Origin: Cryptomeria japonica
Lineage: Eukaryota > Streptophyta > Pinopsida > Cupressales > Cupressaceae
Assembly (NCBI RefSeq): GCF_030272615.1
Contig: NC_081405.1
Span: forward strand, 309,349,374 to 309,413,373
Reading direction: 5' to 3'
DNA length: 64,000 nt
Shown here: piece by piece, positions 36,338-49,500 of the stretch
Numbering within the stretch: position 1 is the stretch's first letter
Layout: the number at the start of each line of letters is the position of its first letter
Notes under the pieces: model-generated
Databases searched by the model: none
Told to the model about the DNA's origin: nothing
Seen by the model: only the letters and a program-made list of their open reading frames with translations
Program-made: the position numbers and the translations under genes

Positions 36338-38190
36338 TTTTGCCCCTCTTTGAAGCGAAGTGTGATGATGCGTTGATTCAAAGAATAATCTTATTTTGAT
36401 GATGATATTGGTTTGATAGAATGCCCCAACTTTTGATTGATAAATTCTGGTATGATGATGCCCCCACAGGAGATAAATTGAGATAATTGATCTTTGGAGT
36501 GTTTTCAATTTTGCAAAATTTATATCCTGATTAGAAATGATTTGATTTTTACAACTGTGTTTGATAACAATGCGAGTTCTTCAATTATCTTGATTGATTA
36601 GATTGATTAGATTGATAAGATTGATATTCACTCTAGTTTCAGGAATGATACCTCCTATATAAGACAAAGATGATCAAAGCGTTTAGTTTCAGGAAGGATT
36701 CATCCTAATAAGACATGATCAGAATGTCTGGTTTCAGGAAGGATTCATCATGTATAAGACATGATTAGAACTTCTAGTTTTAGGAAGGATACATCCTATG
36801 TAAGACATGATAGATTGATTAGGTTTGATTAATTGATTTGAATTGATAAGGTTGATTAGGTAAAGAACTGACTGTTTGTTGATATCAAGTTGCAAAAAGA
36901 TTAGGATATGCTGATGTAGATTCTGTTGAGAGAGTTAGCATAAGATTTTTACTGGGTCAATAATATCTAAAGAGATATGATTCATTCGTTTGATTGCGTA
37001 TACACTTGTGATGATACTTTGATGATTCATGCGATAGATTTAACCTTGAATAAAAGGAGCCTGTGGGATCCTATTTAAGAATGAAATGCAAGCTAAAATA
37101 CAAATGAAATGCAAAGCTACAACCAGACTAGTCACTAGATTATTGCATTTTATCATCATTGACCTTTTTGAAATGTTAGAAGTGAGTACAAACATTGATG
37201 GTATAATTAAACCATGATGACCTAAGCACATCTTTCCTGGATTTTGATATAGCAAGTTAGCACAAGCATCGAGGTATAATTGAATCAAGATGACCTAAGT
37301 GTTGCTTGTGTAAAATAGGTAGTATTAATTATTTCAATATGCAAATCAGAAATGTCTTCAATGATACTCAGATGATCATGTCCCGAGACAAATTTGCACA
37401 TATTAATGATTAATTTTTGGACTGTAGACAAGAAAAATATCATGTTTCTTCCTTGTTCCTCTAGTCAAAGACATCCTGGAGTCCCTAAGAAATCATGATA
37501 GTGAAAATCAATATAGAAAAGTTAAAAGTTGAACAATCATTATCCAAAAAATATCATCCATGCGTTTAGGCAGATTTTGTGATAGTTTGATGGTTGATAA
37601 TTTGATCTTGTGTTCAATGTTGTATGTGTCTCAGTTTTCGCTTAATAAGAGTTGTCTAATTGTTGTTCTACTTGTTTGATTATGCTCAGGATTGATCCAA
37701 ATTTTTGCCCCAAGCTAAGTGTTGGATTTTTCCCCTAGCCTAGAAACAAATTTAGTATGACATACCCAATTATCCAAACCATGGTGAGAGAGCAGTTGTG
37801 AAGCCTGTGTATGTACAAAGGCTTAATGATGGTCAGCGCTGATGGAAAATGAATGGATATCAGTGGAAATATGCATGAACTAATAGATGGAAGAGCTAGC
37901 AGACATATAGCACCTATTTACCAGGTTTTCACCATCTGTTTTTATTGCATTTTTTTCTCATATTTGATTTTTTTTGGTTTTTTTTGCTTTTTCACTATTT
38001 TGTATTTTTTTGATTCTTCACTGTTTTTGGATTTTTTCTGATTTTTCACTATTTTTGGATTTGTTCTTAGTTTTCAGTGTTTTTGGATTTTTTCTTATTT
38101 TTCACTGTTTTTGTATTTTTTCTGATTTTTCACTATTTTTGAATTTTTTCAGACATAAAACTTCTTCAGATACATGTTATTAATTGGTTC
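36338..38190 (-). other. 3' untranslated region of Tat-like element with tandem repeats
   Basis: No protein. Polypurine tract at 36338-36352. Four imperfect ~48-bp repeats at 36632-36812 carry TAGTTTCAGGAAGGATTCAT...AAGACATGAT. A second tandem block at about 37960-38150 repeats TTTTTCACTATTTTTGGATT at roughly 30 bases. Confidence 0.6.
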
Positions 38191-38191
38191 T

Positions 38192-39545
38192 TCAAGAATA
38201 ATCTTTGTCCTGTGTTGATAGTTGATATGCTCCTGATCCAAATATTGTTGTGACCACAAATGGACCTAACCAGTTTGGTTCAAAATTTCCTTTCTTTTCT
38301 TGATCTGCTTGGTTGTGTGGATTTTCCTTTAGTACTAGTTGCCCCACTTGAAAGATTAATGGTTTGACCTTGTGATTATAGCTCCAACGCATTCTTTGTT
38401 GATATACCTTTAAATGATCAAAGGCATTTTGTCTTCGTTCATGGATCACTTCTAACTCTTGCAATCTAGATACTTAGTGTTCTTCACCTGGGATGAGACC
38501 TTTTAATGATACACGTAAAGAGGGTATATGTACTTCTATTAGCAATATGGCTTCTGATCCATATACAAGAGAGAAAGGTGTGGGACCTATTGGTGTGCAA
38601 ATACTGGTGCGGTAGGCCTATAGAATAGGATTCAATTGAATATGCCAATCTCTTCCAGCATCGTTCACTATCTTTTTGAGGATTTTTCAGAATAGTTTTG
38701 TTACATGCTTCTGCCTACCAATTTCCCTATGGATAATAGGGTGTGAAGAATATATGTTGGATTTTGATCTTCTCCCATAGCTCTTGAACATCTTGATTTT
38801 TGAATGGTCGCCCATTATCAGTGATAATGGTCATGGGTATTCCATAGTGACAAATGATATAATTCAAGATAAATGCAACAATTTGTTTTCCTGTGATGTT
38901 GATGAGAGGTACAACCTCAATCCATTTTGTGAAATATTCTGTAGCTACAAGGATGAATTTGTGACCATTAGATGAAGAAGGATTTATTTTTCCGACGAGA
39001 TCAAGAACCCATTGACAAAAAGGCTAAGATGTTGCTAAAGCATGAAGTTCTTGTGCTGGTGCATGAATCAAGCTCACATGGATTTGACATTGTTTGCATG
39101 TTCTAGCTATCTAAAAATAATCTCACTCCATAGTCAGTCAATAATTGCCCAAGCGTATGATTTTTGTTGAAAGGGTGAGACCACTTGAATGAGTGCCACA
39201 AATGTCGGTATGGACTTCATGTAAAACCCTCTCAGATTCTTCTTGTTTGAGACATCTTAAAAGTGTACCGTCTAGACCTCGTTTAAATAGGGTATATGCG
39301 ACAAGAGTAAAATGCGAGGATTGGTGAATAAAGTTTCTCTTTTGATTTTTTGATAAGTCAGGAGGTAAGGTGTTATCTTTAAGGTATGTGTAAGTTTGGC
39401 CATAGTAGGAGGAATCATGTCCAATAAGTTGATAGATGGTTTGGGAATCAGGACAATTATAGGCAGGATAAAATAACTCTTCCACCAGGAATTCATACCG
39501 CTGTTGATTTTCCTGTGTTTGCAATAGAGAAGAAAGTTTAGCCAT
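38192..39545 (-). pseudogene. Integrase of Tat-like element
   Basis: Read on the minus strand from about 39545: zinc-binding N-terminal part with VLHEVHTDICGTHSSG (the HHCC region), then the core with DLVGKINPSSSNGHKF (first Asp), ITDNGRPFKN (second Asp) and YYP-stop-GNW-stop-AEACN (catalytic Glu). Both stops are TAG where CAG is the expected codon (PQGNGQAEA in the family). The C-terminal part is QLVLKENPHN, FEPNWLGPFVV, GSGAYQLST (38200-38350). Several frameshifts lie between 38470 and 38750. It would join element DNA to the genome; this copy is inactive. Confidence 0.85.
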
Positions 39546-39581
39546 GGAGTCTGCTACATTGTTTTCATTTCTTGGGATCTA

Positions 39582-40405
39582 CTAGAAAGTTATTTCTACA
39601 AAGTATTTCTTGATATCATCAACCATCTTTTTATAAGGCATTAATTTTTCATCTTTTGTTTGATAGTCATCATTAATTTGATTAGTGACGAGTTGAGAGT
39701 CTCCAAAGACTTGAAGTTGTGTAATATTCCATTCTATAGCCATTTTGATACATGTTACCAAAGTTGTTGTGTTGTTGGTGAATGAAAAGCTTAATTTGTA
39801 TGCTTTTGGGATTGTATGACCTTGTGGTGCGATGAATAGAATACCTGCTCCTGATCCATGTTGTGTTCTATTATCCTTGCTCTTGGATTGATATTCAGGT
39901 GATGTACTGTAAGATATGGATCGAACCCTAGAATGTCTGTATATGACCAGGTAAAATTGATTTTCCATCCTTTGAATGGTTCCAAAATTTTTTGCCTTAC
40001 TAGTTTTGATTAAGAGATTGCTAGATGTAGATCAGTTGTGCCAATGATAACTGCCTCTGCTGGTTCTATCAAAATGGATGACCTTTCTTGATAAAATTCA
40101 GCTAAGGTGTCAAATTTCTCATCTTTTGGTGCCTTAAGGAGGTTTTCACCATTAGATTCATCCTTTATTTTTACTTTTTCCTGGTCTAATGTTGCCAATA
40201 AATGGTTTTTAGCATTACACTTGATATTGTTTTCTTGATTTTCACTTTTGCGACTATGAAATTTAACACCCACTTGACTGGAAGATATGTTAGTGGAATC
40301 CCTAGTGAAAGTTGTTGCGGGTTCGATTTCATTAAGATATAAAGATATGGCATGGTCATTAGGAAAGGTATCAATGGTAGTATGTTCTTCATTTTCCCAG
40401 TCCAT
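39582..40405 (-). pseudogene. RT entry segment fused to second RNase H (RT deleted)
   Basis: From about 40010 leftward (minus strand): ILEPFKGWKINFTWSYTD and YLTVHHLNINP, the segment that in Tat elements precedes RT. Within a few codons the frame passes to GSGAGILFIAPQGHTIP, FSFTNNTTTLVTCI and LQVFGDSQLVTNQI, an archaeal-type RNase H. All RT blocks (LDGFSGYNQ, YxDD and others) and the first RNase H are missing, implying an internal deletion near 39860-39900. Upstream, 40010-40405 encodes an acidic linker that I cannot assign. Confidence 0.75.
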
Positions 40406-40933
40406 AGGTTCAAGATAGCTTAAGGATAAAGTGTCTTAAGGTTGAATTATGTCAAAGATATTAGGGGTCATGCTAGAGATGTCAGAATTTTCAATAGGTA
40501 TTTCCATGTCTAGAATGGTACTCTCATCAGAATGACCTCGAGTAAGAAACTCTTGATCGTCCTCGGTTAAGTCCATGTCAACTGAATGTGATTATGATTC
40601 AAGTAGGCTAGTTCCTAATGTTTGTTCTACATACATGTGAACTATATCGACTTCTATATCTTATTCTTTCCTTTCAATTTCAAGTTGCTCTAGTTTGTTT
40701 TTCCATGATAGCAAATATTCTCCAGGCCCTTGATCTCTTAGCTGTATTTTTTTTTCCTTGATTGACAAAATTGATGCAAATGATTGCTCATTGGATTGTG
40801 TGCTTGAAGATACTTCCTCTATGTTTTGTGGAATAATGACCTCTTGAGGTGATTTTAGATTATTACAACACTACAATGGATTTGAGTCTATTGATATTGT
40901 GATTTCCTATCCATTGTATGGAAATTTTAAGCA

Positions 40934-41449
40934 CTAATGACATATTAATGTAATAGCTTGTATGTCATGTATCCATGGTCTCCCCAAGAGAATATTGTAT
41001 GGTAGGTCCACGTTTAGAACTTGGCATGATGTGTCCTTTTGCAAAGGTCCCACTCTAAGGGGTAATGTCACCATTCCTTTAGATGAATTCTCTTCTTCGT
41101 TATGTGCTTTGATTTTTATCTTTTTTCGAGGATCAACTGCATCTTCTGAATAGCCTAGAGTACATTCAAGACTCAAAGAGCATATGTTCAAGCCAGCTCC
41201 CCCATCTACCAGGACGCGTTTAACAAGCATTCTATGAATGAGGACTTCAATTTCCAAGGAAGCACTATGACGATGTTGCAAGGAATCAATGCTTGGATAT
41301 GAATGAGATGAGCTTTGAATAGGATCCTCTGAAATAGGTTTGATGGAAATTATGGTTATCCCTTGGGGAACTTCATCTTTGGATGTATTCTTTGGTGATG
41401 ATGTTATGGAAGATTCTTGCAAGCTTTCAAGAGGTGTAGGAATAGACAT
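40934..41449 (-). pseudogene. Aspartic protease of Tat-like element
   Basis: VLVDGGAGLNICSL is the retropepsin active-site loop in its Tat form, and YNILLGRPWIHDIQAI is the second family signature. A Ser/Pro-rich linker (ESSITSSPKNTSKDE) precedes it. The sequence before ATG about 41449 continues in another frame (SSNGSSPHKKINAPK), so a frameshift separates it from gag. The protease would cleave the element polyprotein. Confidence 0.85.
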
Positions 41450-43914
41450 GCCTTTGGAGCATTAATTTTCTTATGGGGGGATGAGCCATTGCTAGACATA
41501 GGTGTATAATTTTGATATTATTTAGCCAAATCCTTTAGGGATCTCTTTAAGAGGTGCATAAAAGAGCCACCTTTCTTTTGAGATGTATTTAAATTCTTGT
41601 GAGGTTTTAACATAGTTGGATTTTGATTTTGGACTTGTTTGATTTCTCTAATATGTTGACTTGTTACTAGTATTTTGCTTTGGTATGTCATATTAATATG
41701 GTTTTCAGCTATTTCAAATGTTTATGTTTCCATTTCAGGGGTTTGATTGTCTAAAAGTTATTTTGATAAGTGATCAACTGTCAAGCTAGATATGCTAGAA
41801 TGATATGACACGATAAAATAATTCAAGTGTTTAAAGGTTTGCAATTTTTTCAATCTTTGATTTAGGAGTGCGATGATGATGATTTGATAAGAACCAAGTC
41901 CAGTAGGAAAAATATATCCTACAATGTGGGACGAGATTATCCTAACAAAATGTTTCAGTTTTGTGATAGAGGATGATTGATCCTGATGAGAAACTATGTT
42001 TGAGTGATCAGTTTATCAAACAGGGTAATAATGCACTTTGAGATGTTTAGATCTAGAACTTGTTGAGGGTAACTTCTTGAAAACCTTGAGGTGTATATGT
42101 TTAGAATTTGGTTTGATAGGTGATAACTTGATCAAGCAAACCAAGCAGACAATTTAAGCAATCAATGACAAATAACAAATGTTTATGATTACTGTAAACT
42201 GATCAAGCAAAATGACAAACCTGAAAAAGTCTTGCAAAGTAGTAGTTCTGGGCTGGAAAAGATAGAGTTTTGTACGACAGATTATGCATCATAGAATGAC
42301 AAGAGATATGAGCCTATACGACAAAGCATAATTTTTCATGTAAAAAGCAGAGACTCGTATGACAATATTTTCTGAACCATACGACAAAACAGATATTTCG
42401 TACGACACATTTTTCTAGGCCATACGACAAAAGACTAATCCATACAACAAAGAACCTCACTCATATGACATAGAACCTGACTCGTATGAAAGATAACAAC
42501 GCATAGATAAAATTGTTTGTTTGTTTGAATTTTGATCTTTGAAGTCTGATGTTTTGCTTTTCTTTTCCAGTTTTAGTTATCTGACTTTTCAATTTAGGGA
42601 TGAATACACAACAAAAACATGATGTGATAAGTGACTCCAAGCATGCTAAGCCCTAAGAAAGTTGGTTGAGAATGAAAACCTTTTCTTGCTGACTTAGGTA
42701 CACACCCAATAGCTAATCAGAATACGACCACTGAGCATCACACAATGGATTCTCAACGTCATATTATTCGATTCCAAATGCTAATGGGGGCATGATATGG
42801 TAAGTGTCTTGGGAGAGTTACTATCTCTCTTGCACAAAGATTATCACCCTTTTGGAGGTGAATTAGGTAGCTTTTATTTTAACCAACACTAGTAAGGGAT
42901 CCGTTCAGCACGTCGGGGTATAAACTCAATTAAGAGGTCTCCTAGCCTTGAAAACCAAGGTTTGATATACCCGAAGGTATGAAGTAGAGCTATTTCCGAG
43001 CACTGCCATTACTTTGATTTTGATAAAAAGAATATTTATTTTATAGTGGGTTGGATTACTTGGCATTAGCCGTTCCCACTTAGGTCATTCCCCTCACACT
43101 GACTGTAATGGCTTTAAGAGTTTTTAAGCTCCTCGGGAGGGCAGACCTACTAAATAAATGCACTAATGAAAGCAAAAGATGAGTCAATCTTTCTAGTCAC
43201 CTAAGAAAGGTGAGAGCATACTCGCCTATCATCAAAGACATGAAATATATGATTGTTCATTTCTTTTAGCAAAATTGAAGTGAGCCTAGAAAACTTTATT
43301 GAATACACAAAGTTTAGTCGGATTCATAAGCAACCTGCAAAATAGATCCATTAGTAGTCATTGATCAATTTTTGAATTTAGTCTTTGACAAGCATATCTT
43401 CGTTAATCGTCCTACAAAACTTTTTAGGCTGCCAAAAAATCTCATAAACAAGTCAGGATTAGCGTTATTAAATGATCAAATTCAACATGAAAATCCTAAA
43501 AATCATAGTCTATTTGAAGACACAGATGCAGAGATTTGTACGCTATTATTTATAAGCTCAAATGATACAGCTTTAAACTTCAGACAAAAACCAAAATAGA
43601 CTCATACAACATAGAATTTAGTAGCCACAAATTCATACGAAATGAATTTAGCTATCATATGACAATGAAAATGAGTTCGTACAACATAGGATTTACCAAC
43701 CAGAAATTTATAAGACATGAATTTATATCTCATACGATAGGGCAAATGAGCTCATACGACATAGGATTAGGTTTTGTCCCAGCCTAAAAGGAAGTTCATA
43801 CGAGTTACAAAATCAACTCGTACGACATTCTGAATCAGATCTGACGGGAAAGAAGTTTTGTTGAAGATTGAGAGGACAAAAACGATGATTTTGGCCCCAC
43901 GATGGGCACCAAAA
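41450..43914 (-). other. Degenerate gag and leader of Tat-like element
   Basis: No continuous gag ORF. Fragments such as FMHLLKRSLKDL near 41560 look protein-derived. At 42268-42505 and 43600-43830 there are many short copies of TCRTACGACA/TCATACGACA. The segment 42700-43200 matches the fragment at 20290-21060. Next to the LTR the minus strand reads TGGTGCCCATCGTGGGGCC, the probable primer site (about 43892-43910). Confidence 0.55.
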
Positions 43915-45006
43915 TGTCATGTGTGTGAAGTGTACCTGTACCTACAAACACAAAACACTTAATAGATCATTACAAGCATGGTTAATGAATTTAAATCAAA
44001 GAAAGATAAAACCATAACTAAGTGATCTATCGCCTCCTAGTAAATGCGAGTAGGAATTTTGCTTTGAGATCTTGTTATGCAAATTCCAATGACTTGACTA
44101 CACTTAGATGGAGAATTTGAATGATGAATATGCATGATCTAGATGAGACAATGATAGCATAATTAAGCTACATGATTTCATGATTATTCTAGAAAATAAG
44201 GTAGAATGAAGATGCAATTAAGCTAAAATTGAACATGATAACAATGCTAAGAACGATTTAATAGAAGCTATATGCCTATAGTAACAATCCTTAAATGAAA
44301 ATGAAATGGAATTTTGGGATGGGATCCCTTGTGCTCCAAAATGAGGTCTATTTATAGGATTTTCCAAGGCTAGGGATGATGTGGCATGAATCAACAGTCG
44401 AGATTTGATCTGAAGATATCAATGGTTAAATTGGAGGTGGGTTGAGAAGAGGTTGGATGAAAGGGGACAATTGGTGGTAGGTAGGAAAAGGGGGTGGATG
44501 AAAGGCAACATTGTCATCTGCGTGGTGACAAGTGTCAAGAAGCTTCTAGAAGAAGTTGGATGAAAGGGAACACTTAGTGACAAGTGTCATAAAGCTTTGG
44601 TCATGAGAGGGTAAAGTGTTCAAGGAAAGGGGACATGTGGATAAATGGAATGGTTTAGGTTTAGGAATGGTTAGGTTAGGTGGTTAAAAGTTAGGAGAAT
44701 TTGAATTTAGAAATTCAAATAATAAGAAAAGGCTAATTAATTTCAACAACTCATAATTGATTTGTTTTAATTAATTAGAGGATTAGAAGAAATGAATTTG
44801 ATGTGGAAGAAATAATTAATTTGAATTAATTAATCAAAGGGGATTATGAAATTAACCTATTAAATAAATCCTTTGATTTATTTATAAGTAGAGGAAAGGG
44901 AGTATTTAATCAAATTGTTGATGAATTTAATTAAATTTGGAAGGGGGATTAATTAAATAATTTCTTATTTAATTAATTATCTTCAGACCTTTTTTAGGTG
45001 TATACA
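43915..45006 (-). repeat. 5' LTR of Tat-like element
   Basis: About 1092 bp, partner of 35260-36337; the outer end is TATACA followed by ACTAC. Confidence 0.9.
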
Positions 45007-46565
45007 ACTACCACTAATGTAAATTTGAGCATCCAATTGTGCACCATCTCTCCCATGAAAGTAGCCTGCGGGGACAAGGACATCTACTATGCAAAAAAGA
45101 AGCTCCACCATGGAGAAAACACTTACCAAAAATCAACACGTGTCAAAAAATGGATAAATGGCTTCAACAAAGGCAATGTGAGCTAGCACCCCATCTACTT
45201 GGATCTAGTTTTGGTTTGAATCAGATCTTCCCTTTAATGTAGTAGCCTTTGTATGCTAATGCATATACTATACCATTAGCTTCTCAGAAGAAATGTTTAA
45301 TGGTAAAATATTCAAACTTATGAAGAATATGCCAAGTTGTCTAGAGGACATACTGAACTTTCCATCTCGAGGCTTTAAATTTTTAAACAATTGATATTAC
45401 ATTCATTGAATCCCCTTTAATAATCAAATTTTTGATACCTTATTGATGTGCTAGGCATAATCTATGAACTAATGCAAAGGCCTCCACAACATTATTTGTC
45501 TCATCTGGTATTCTAGCCACTCCACCCTCCAAAACCTACCCTTTAAAGTCTCAAGTAATAGATCCAAACCCTAGAATAGCTTGGGTTCCACTTAGGTGCT
45601 CCATCAGAATTGAGTTTTGAATGAAGGTGGTCTAGAGGTTCCCATTTAACATCCCTTTTGCTCATCTTACCTATTGAATTATTGAGGAGGCTACCCTTAA
45701 AAGAAAGAATGATCCCTTGTCACCATTTAAGGATTGAGTCATCCCAAGACGTAAAGCAAGAATCAAATCTCTTATGCTTCATAGTATAAGCATCCACTAT
45801 TTTCGAGATGGAATTCTTAATATTGCTAATAACATAGTTAATTGAATTTCTATCATTCGTAAAGATCTTTTAATTTCCTTTCCCACCAAATGTTCTTATA
45901 GATGGATCTATTTCCCAAATTGTAGAAAAGAAGTCGTTGAACAATTTTGACCAAGCTTCAAAGACCAAAGTGAGGGTATAATGGAGGGGACCAGACCAGT
46001 TAAGCTTCTTAAGAAGCCACATCCAAAATTCATTATTAAAATCATAGTTGAGGAGCAGGTGATTAGTGGATTATATTTCCTTATCACACAAGACACAGAT
46101 GAAGATCAAAGATAGACCAAGGTGGTTGAGACTCTCACTAGTAAGGATTCTCCCTTTGAGAGCTAGCCAATCAAAATCTCCAACCATCACCAGATTCGCA
46201 TCTATCCAAGAAAATGAAAAGTAATGTTTTCTAGAGTAAGAGTGAACCCGGTTACTGAGAAATTCATATCCTACCTTCATTGATTAGCACCCTAATTTTG
46301 ATTGAGCCCATATGAGCTTATCTTGATACAAGATTATATGAACAATCCTCTGACTGAGAACCTTAGCCAAGATTGTTTTCTAATTTTGAGGAACATCCAG
46401 ATGGGAGAAATATTTTCATTTGGTGACATGAATATCATTGTGGCTTGAAATGGTGAGCTAATCAAAAAATTTTCCTCCCCATAAGCCCTTTAAAATCCCC
46501 TTGATATGTGATAGATCTCCTAGATTGTTAAGGGGGAGGTATCCATTCTAGGAATCCTCCCAAAG
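45007..46565 (-). pseudogene. LINE C: zf-RVT and RNase H part, 5'-truncated
   Basis: On the minus strand from 46565: WEDS-stop-NGYLPL (the stop is TAG after C, at a Trp position), KVGYEFLSNRV, FSWIDANL, FICVLCDKEI with SLNHLGL (zf-RVT-like Cys/His region near 46080-46130), then LNSDGAPKWNPSYS (RNase H, near 45600), NNVVEAFALVHRL and KGDSMNVI (45420-45500). Several frameshifts. The sequence appears to continue across the gypsy insertion at 45006 into 35259-35032 and 30091-29606. Confidence 0.6.
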
Positions 46566-49500
46566 CAAAGTTGTTTTCCTTTTTTTTCCCCCTACAATTG
46601 AATGTTTATTAGAAAGCACTCCATGCACAAGATAGCCACTCTCAATTATTCCCCTATGATCACACTCACCATTTACATAAGAACATGTGCACTATCAATA
46701 ACAACTAAATTTCATACTACATTCGTAATGTCTTCTCTAACGATGTAATAAATATCGTCCACCTATTCTAAAAATGACATAAACATTAGTGTTAGTGATC
46801 CATCACAAAATAACATCATACTCAAAAAGCTTCAATGGCATAACAAAATGATCACAACATTAATGGTAGAGGTTTCTATCTAGGAGGTGGGTAATTATTT
46901 TTTGTGTTTTAGTTTTCCCTTTGCCCACTAACAACCTGCTCTTCTAGCTATATATTTGAGACCACCTTATAATAGCATTCATAATATAGTAGTTATAGAT
47001 TTACTGGTGCATTTGGATTGTCCAGGTACATGCGACCTGGAATCCTAAGAAGCAACAGATTAGCATAGGTTCATTCTCTACCAGAACAAGGAGTAGTGCT
47101 CATTAAGTCCAGACAAACTATTAATTTCTCTCGATTTTTCACCCATGCATAGACACACAATTGTGTAGAGATCGATTAAATGTTGGCACAAATAACTCGC
47201 TAAGATGTGGATGATCGAAAATGGAAGCTATAAGATGTTGGGATAATTCAAGAATTAGTATCAATGTAATGCATATTCCTGCAAGAACCGTACAGTAAGC
47301 AAGCTCATTCCGGAGGGATAATCTATTCTACACCCCCCCTACGTATCAGGTTAAGAATAGGAATTGTTATTATTATCGCCTTTGTAGAAATTTCATTATT
47401 TTAGTGTTCTTTGTGCATCTATTAAATCTACTGATGTTCATTTTATCGCTGGGTTTATTTATTTATTTTTATGTCTTCCTCTATAATTTCACGGTTTAAT
47501 GCTTTCGGCATCTTTTATCTATATAGCTGACCCATATAAACAACAACTGATTAATTATTAACTTATCATCAATTAATCTTAATATTGTATTCATATTTCT
47601 AAAATCTGAAATATATTTTGGAGGTCAATCTCTCATTTGTCTTACTTTATCAATTGAAGAAAATAATCGCAGTCTTTGCTTATCATGTAGCTCTAAGAAT
47701 TGTACAGTGAATCACATCCAGCTATTATGTTAGTTACAATTCCAGATTCCATATTTGTTTCAGATTCACACCACCAATTTATATTCATTATGTTTTAACA
47801 ACTTAGAAGCAAAATATTTCTTCTATGTCTAACAGAGCAAATTAGGAAATAATAGTTAAACTTTCTTACTGTAATCCCTGAGAGAGATCGATAAATGTTA
47901 TTTTGACACAAAACTTAAAACTATAAATGAATTGACTTTACCTAAATGTTTACCTGAACCCAATAATGTATGTAGCCCTTTACTTATGTCAATAATAATA
48001 ATGCAGGTCGTTCTTCTTGCAGATATATATTTGTGAACTCAAGAATTGCTTCTTGTTTTTAATTCTTTTGGATAAGTTTATTTATATATGAAGATATATA
48101 ATTTATCAATACATTCTGCAATATATACATCATTATTATTATTAAGTCATGTGAAGGATGATACATCGAGTAGGTAAATATTGAAATTTAAGCCTATTAT
48201 GAAATTGTCATCATACTAGATGTGGCATTCGCATGACTTGCTTGACATAAGTGTTTATCTTGAGGAGAAAAGAATATGATGTGTCCATTTTACAAGAGTT
48301 CAACCTATAAACCCTTTTAAAAGTTCTCTTAAACCTAGTATATTTTCTGGTCACCCCAAGCCTTGAACCTATCTCATCTTTGTTTCTCCCAAATTTTTAA
48401 TACAAAGTTAATGCCTTCTCTATTCAAGACAAAACTTCATGCTTGCTACAAACACCTTTTTAAAAAAAAATTAATGTACATGTAAGATCCTAATGGTGTA
48501 GTATTTTATTGCTCTTTGTAGGGATCAATTAAGAGGTCCATAAAGTTATATGCCAAAAACCGAGCTTACTCCCCTTCATTGTTTCAAATACCTCAATGAT
48601 CTTGAAATTAAAGAAGTCATAGAAAATGTAGGAAATTAGAAGAAGTAAAACAATGAAAACCAGAATAGAAAGTAAGGTTCGCACTCCTCCCTTTCATAAT
48701 CGCATCATGGAGCATCGAGGGCTCTAGCTGTACCCCTGAGTGAGAGAGAGTAACATTGTATAATCATCAAGATCAATGATTGAATCTTATTATGAACATA
48801 CAATTACTTCTTAAACAACATAATACTCTAATTTTCTCTTGCTAACACCTTGTGGTAACTCAAATACATAGAACTAAATAGTTTACTAAAATCATGCATA
48901 AGGAAATGAGAAATATAACTTATCTCTGAATATGATCTTCCTCTTATTCCTCAACTCCATATCTAAGATCTCCCTTTTCTTCTCCTTTAAATAATTCCAT
49001 CTTCTTAAACAAGAAAAAGTTCTCCAAAAGGAGAAGTGAGTAATGACTCTATCCTCCTTTTCCATAAGATATATAGGGATCTAAACCCTAAACACTATCT
49101 CTCAAACCCTAACTCGTCACTTACAAAGAAGTGGGCTTTTGAAGGGGCCCATCAAGCCTAAAGGACAATATCACATGTCCTAGAGGTCCCCAACCCCAAG
49201 GTATTGACCCTAGGGACCTAATTTTACACAATAACCCATAAAATTGACTAAACAACACTTTTTTGAAACCCAACCAAAGATCCATACTAGTTTTATCCTA
49301 ACACAAGGGTTTCCAAACCTTAAGCCCTCTTTGACCACATGACCTAAAATTATATACCTTCGCCAAACTTAACCTTGACTCTTAGTATAAGACCCTTAAG
49401 CATGATAAATATATTTCTCCATCACCATCTATAGAAACTAGGTTACTATTGTAGCTTCTTCATATGGTATTTAATTGGGTATCATTATCTCTCCTTCCCT

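Larger units (their letters stand above)
35260..45006 (-). mobile_element. Tat-like Ty3/gypsy element, RT domain deleted
   Basis: LTRs 35260-36337 and 43915-45006 start TGTCATGT and end GTGTATACA; flanks ACTAT and ACTAC give a 5-bp target duplication with one transition. A polypurine tract (minus strand AAGAGGGGCAAAA) adjoins the left LTR. Interior on the minus strand: leader with short repeats, degenerate gag, aspartic protease, RT entry region, then directly a second-type RNase H and integrase. The palm and fingers of RT are absent. An RNase H placed just before integrase is typical of the plant Tat/Ogre lineage. Confidence 0.85.

Noticed and set aside
37853-38183. Open frames rich in Phe/Leu/Ser
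   Set aside because: They come from a T-rich tandem repeat in a retrotransposon 3' region, not a membrane protein gene.
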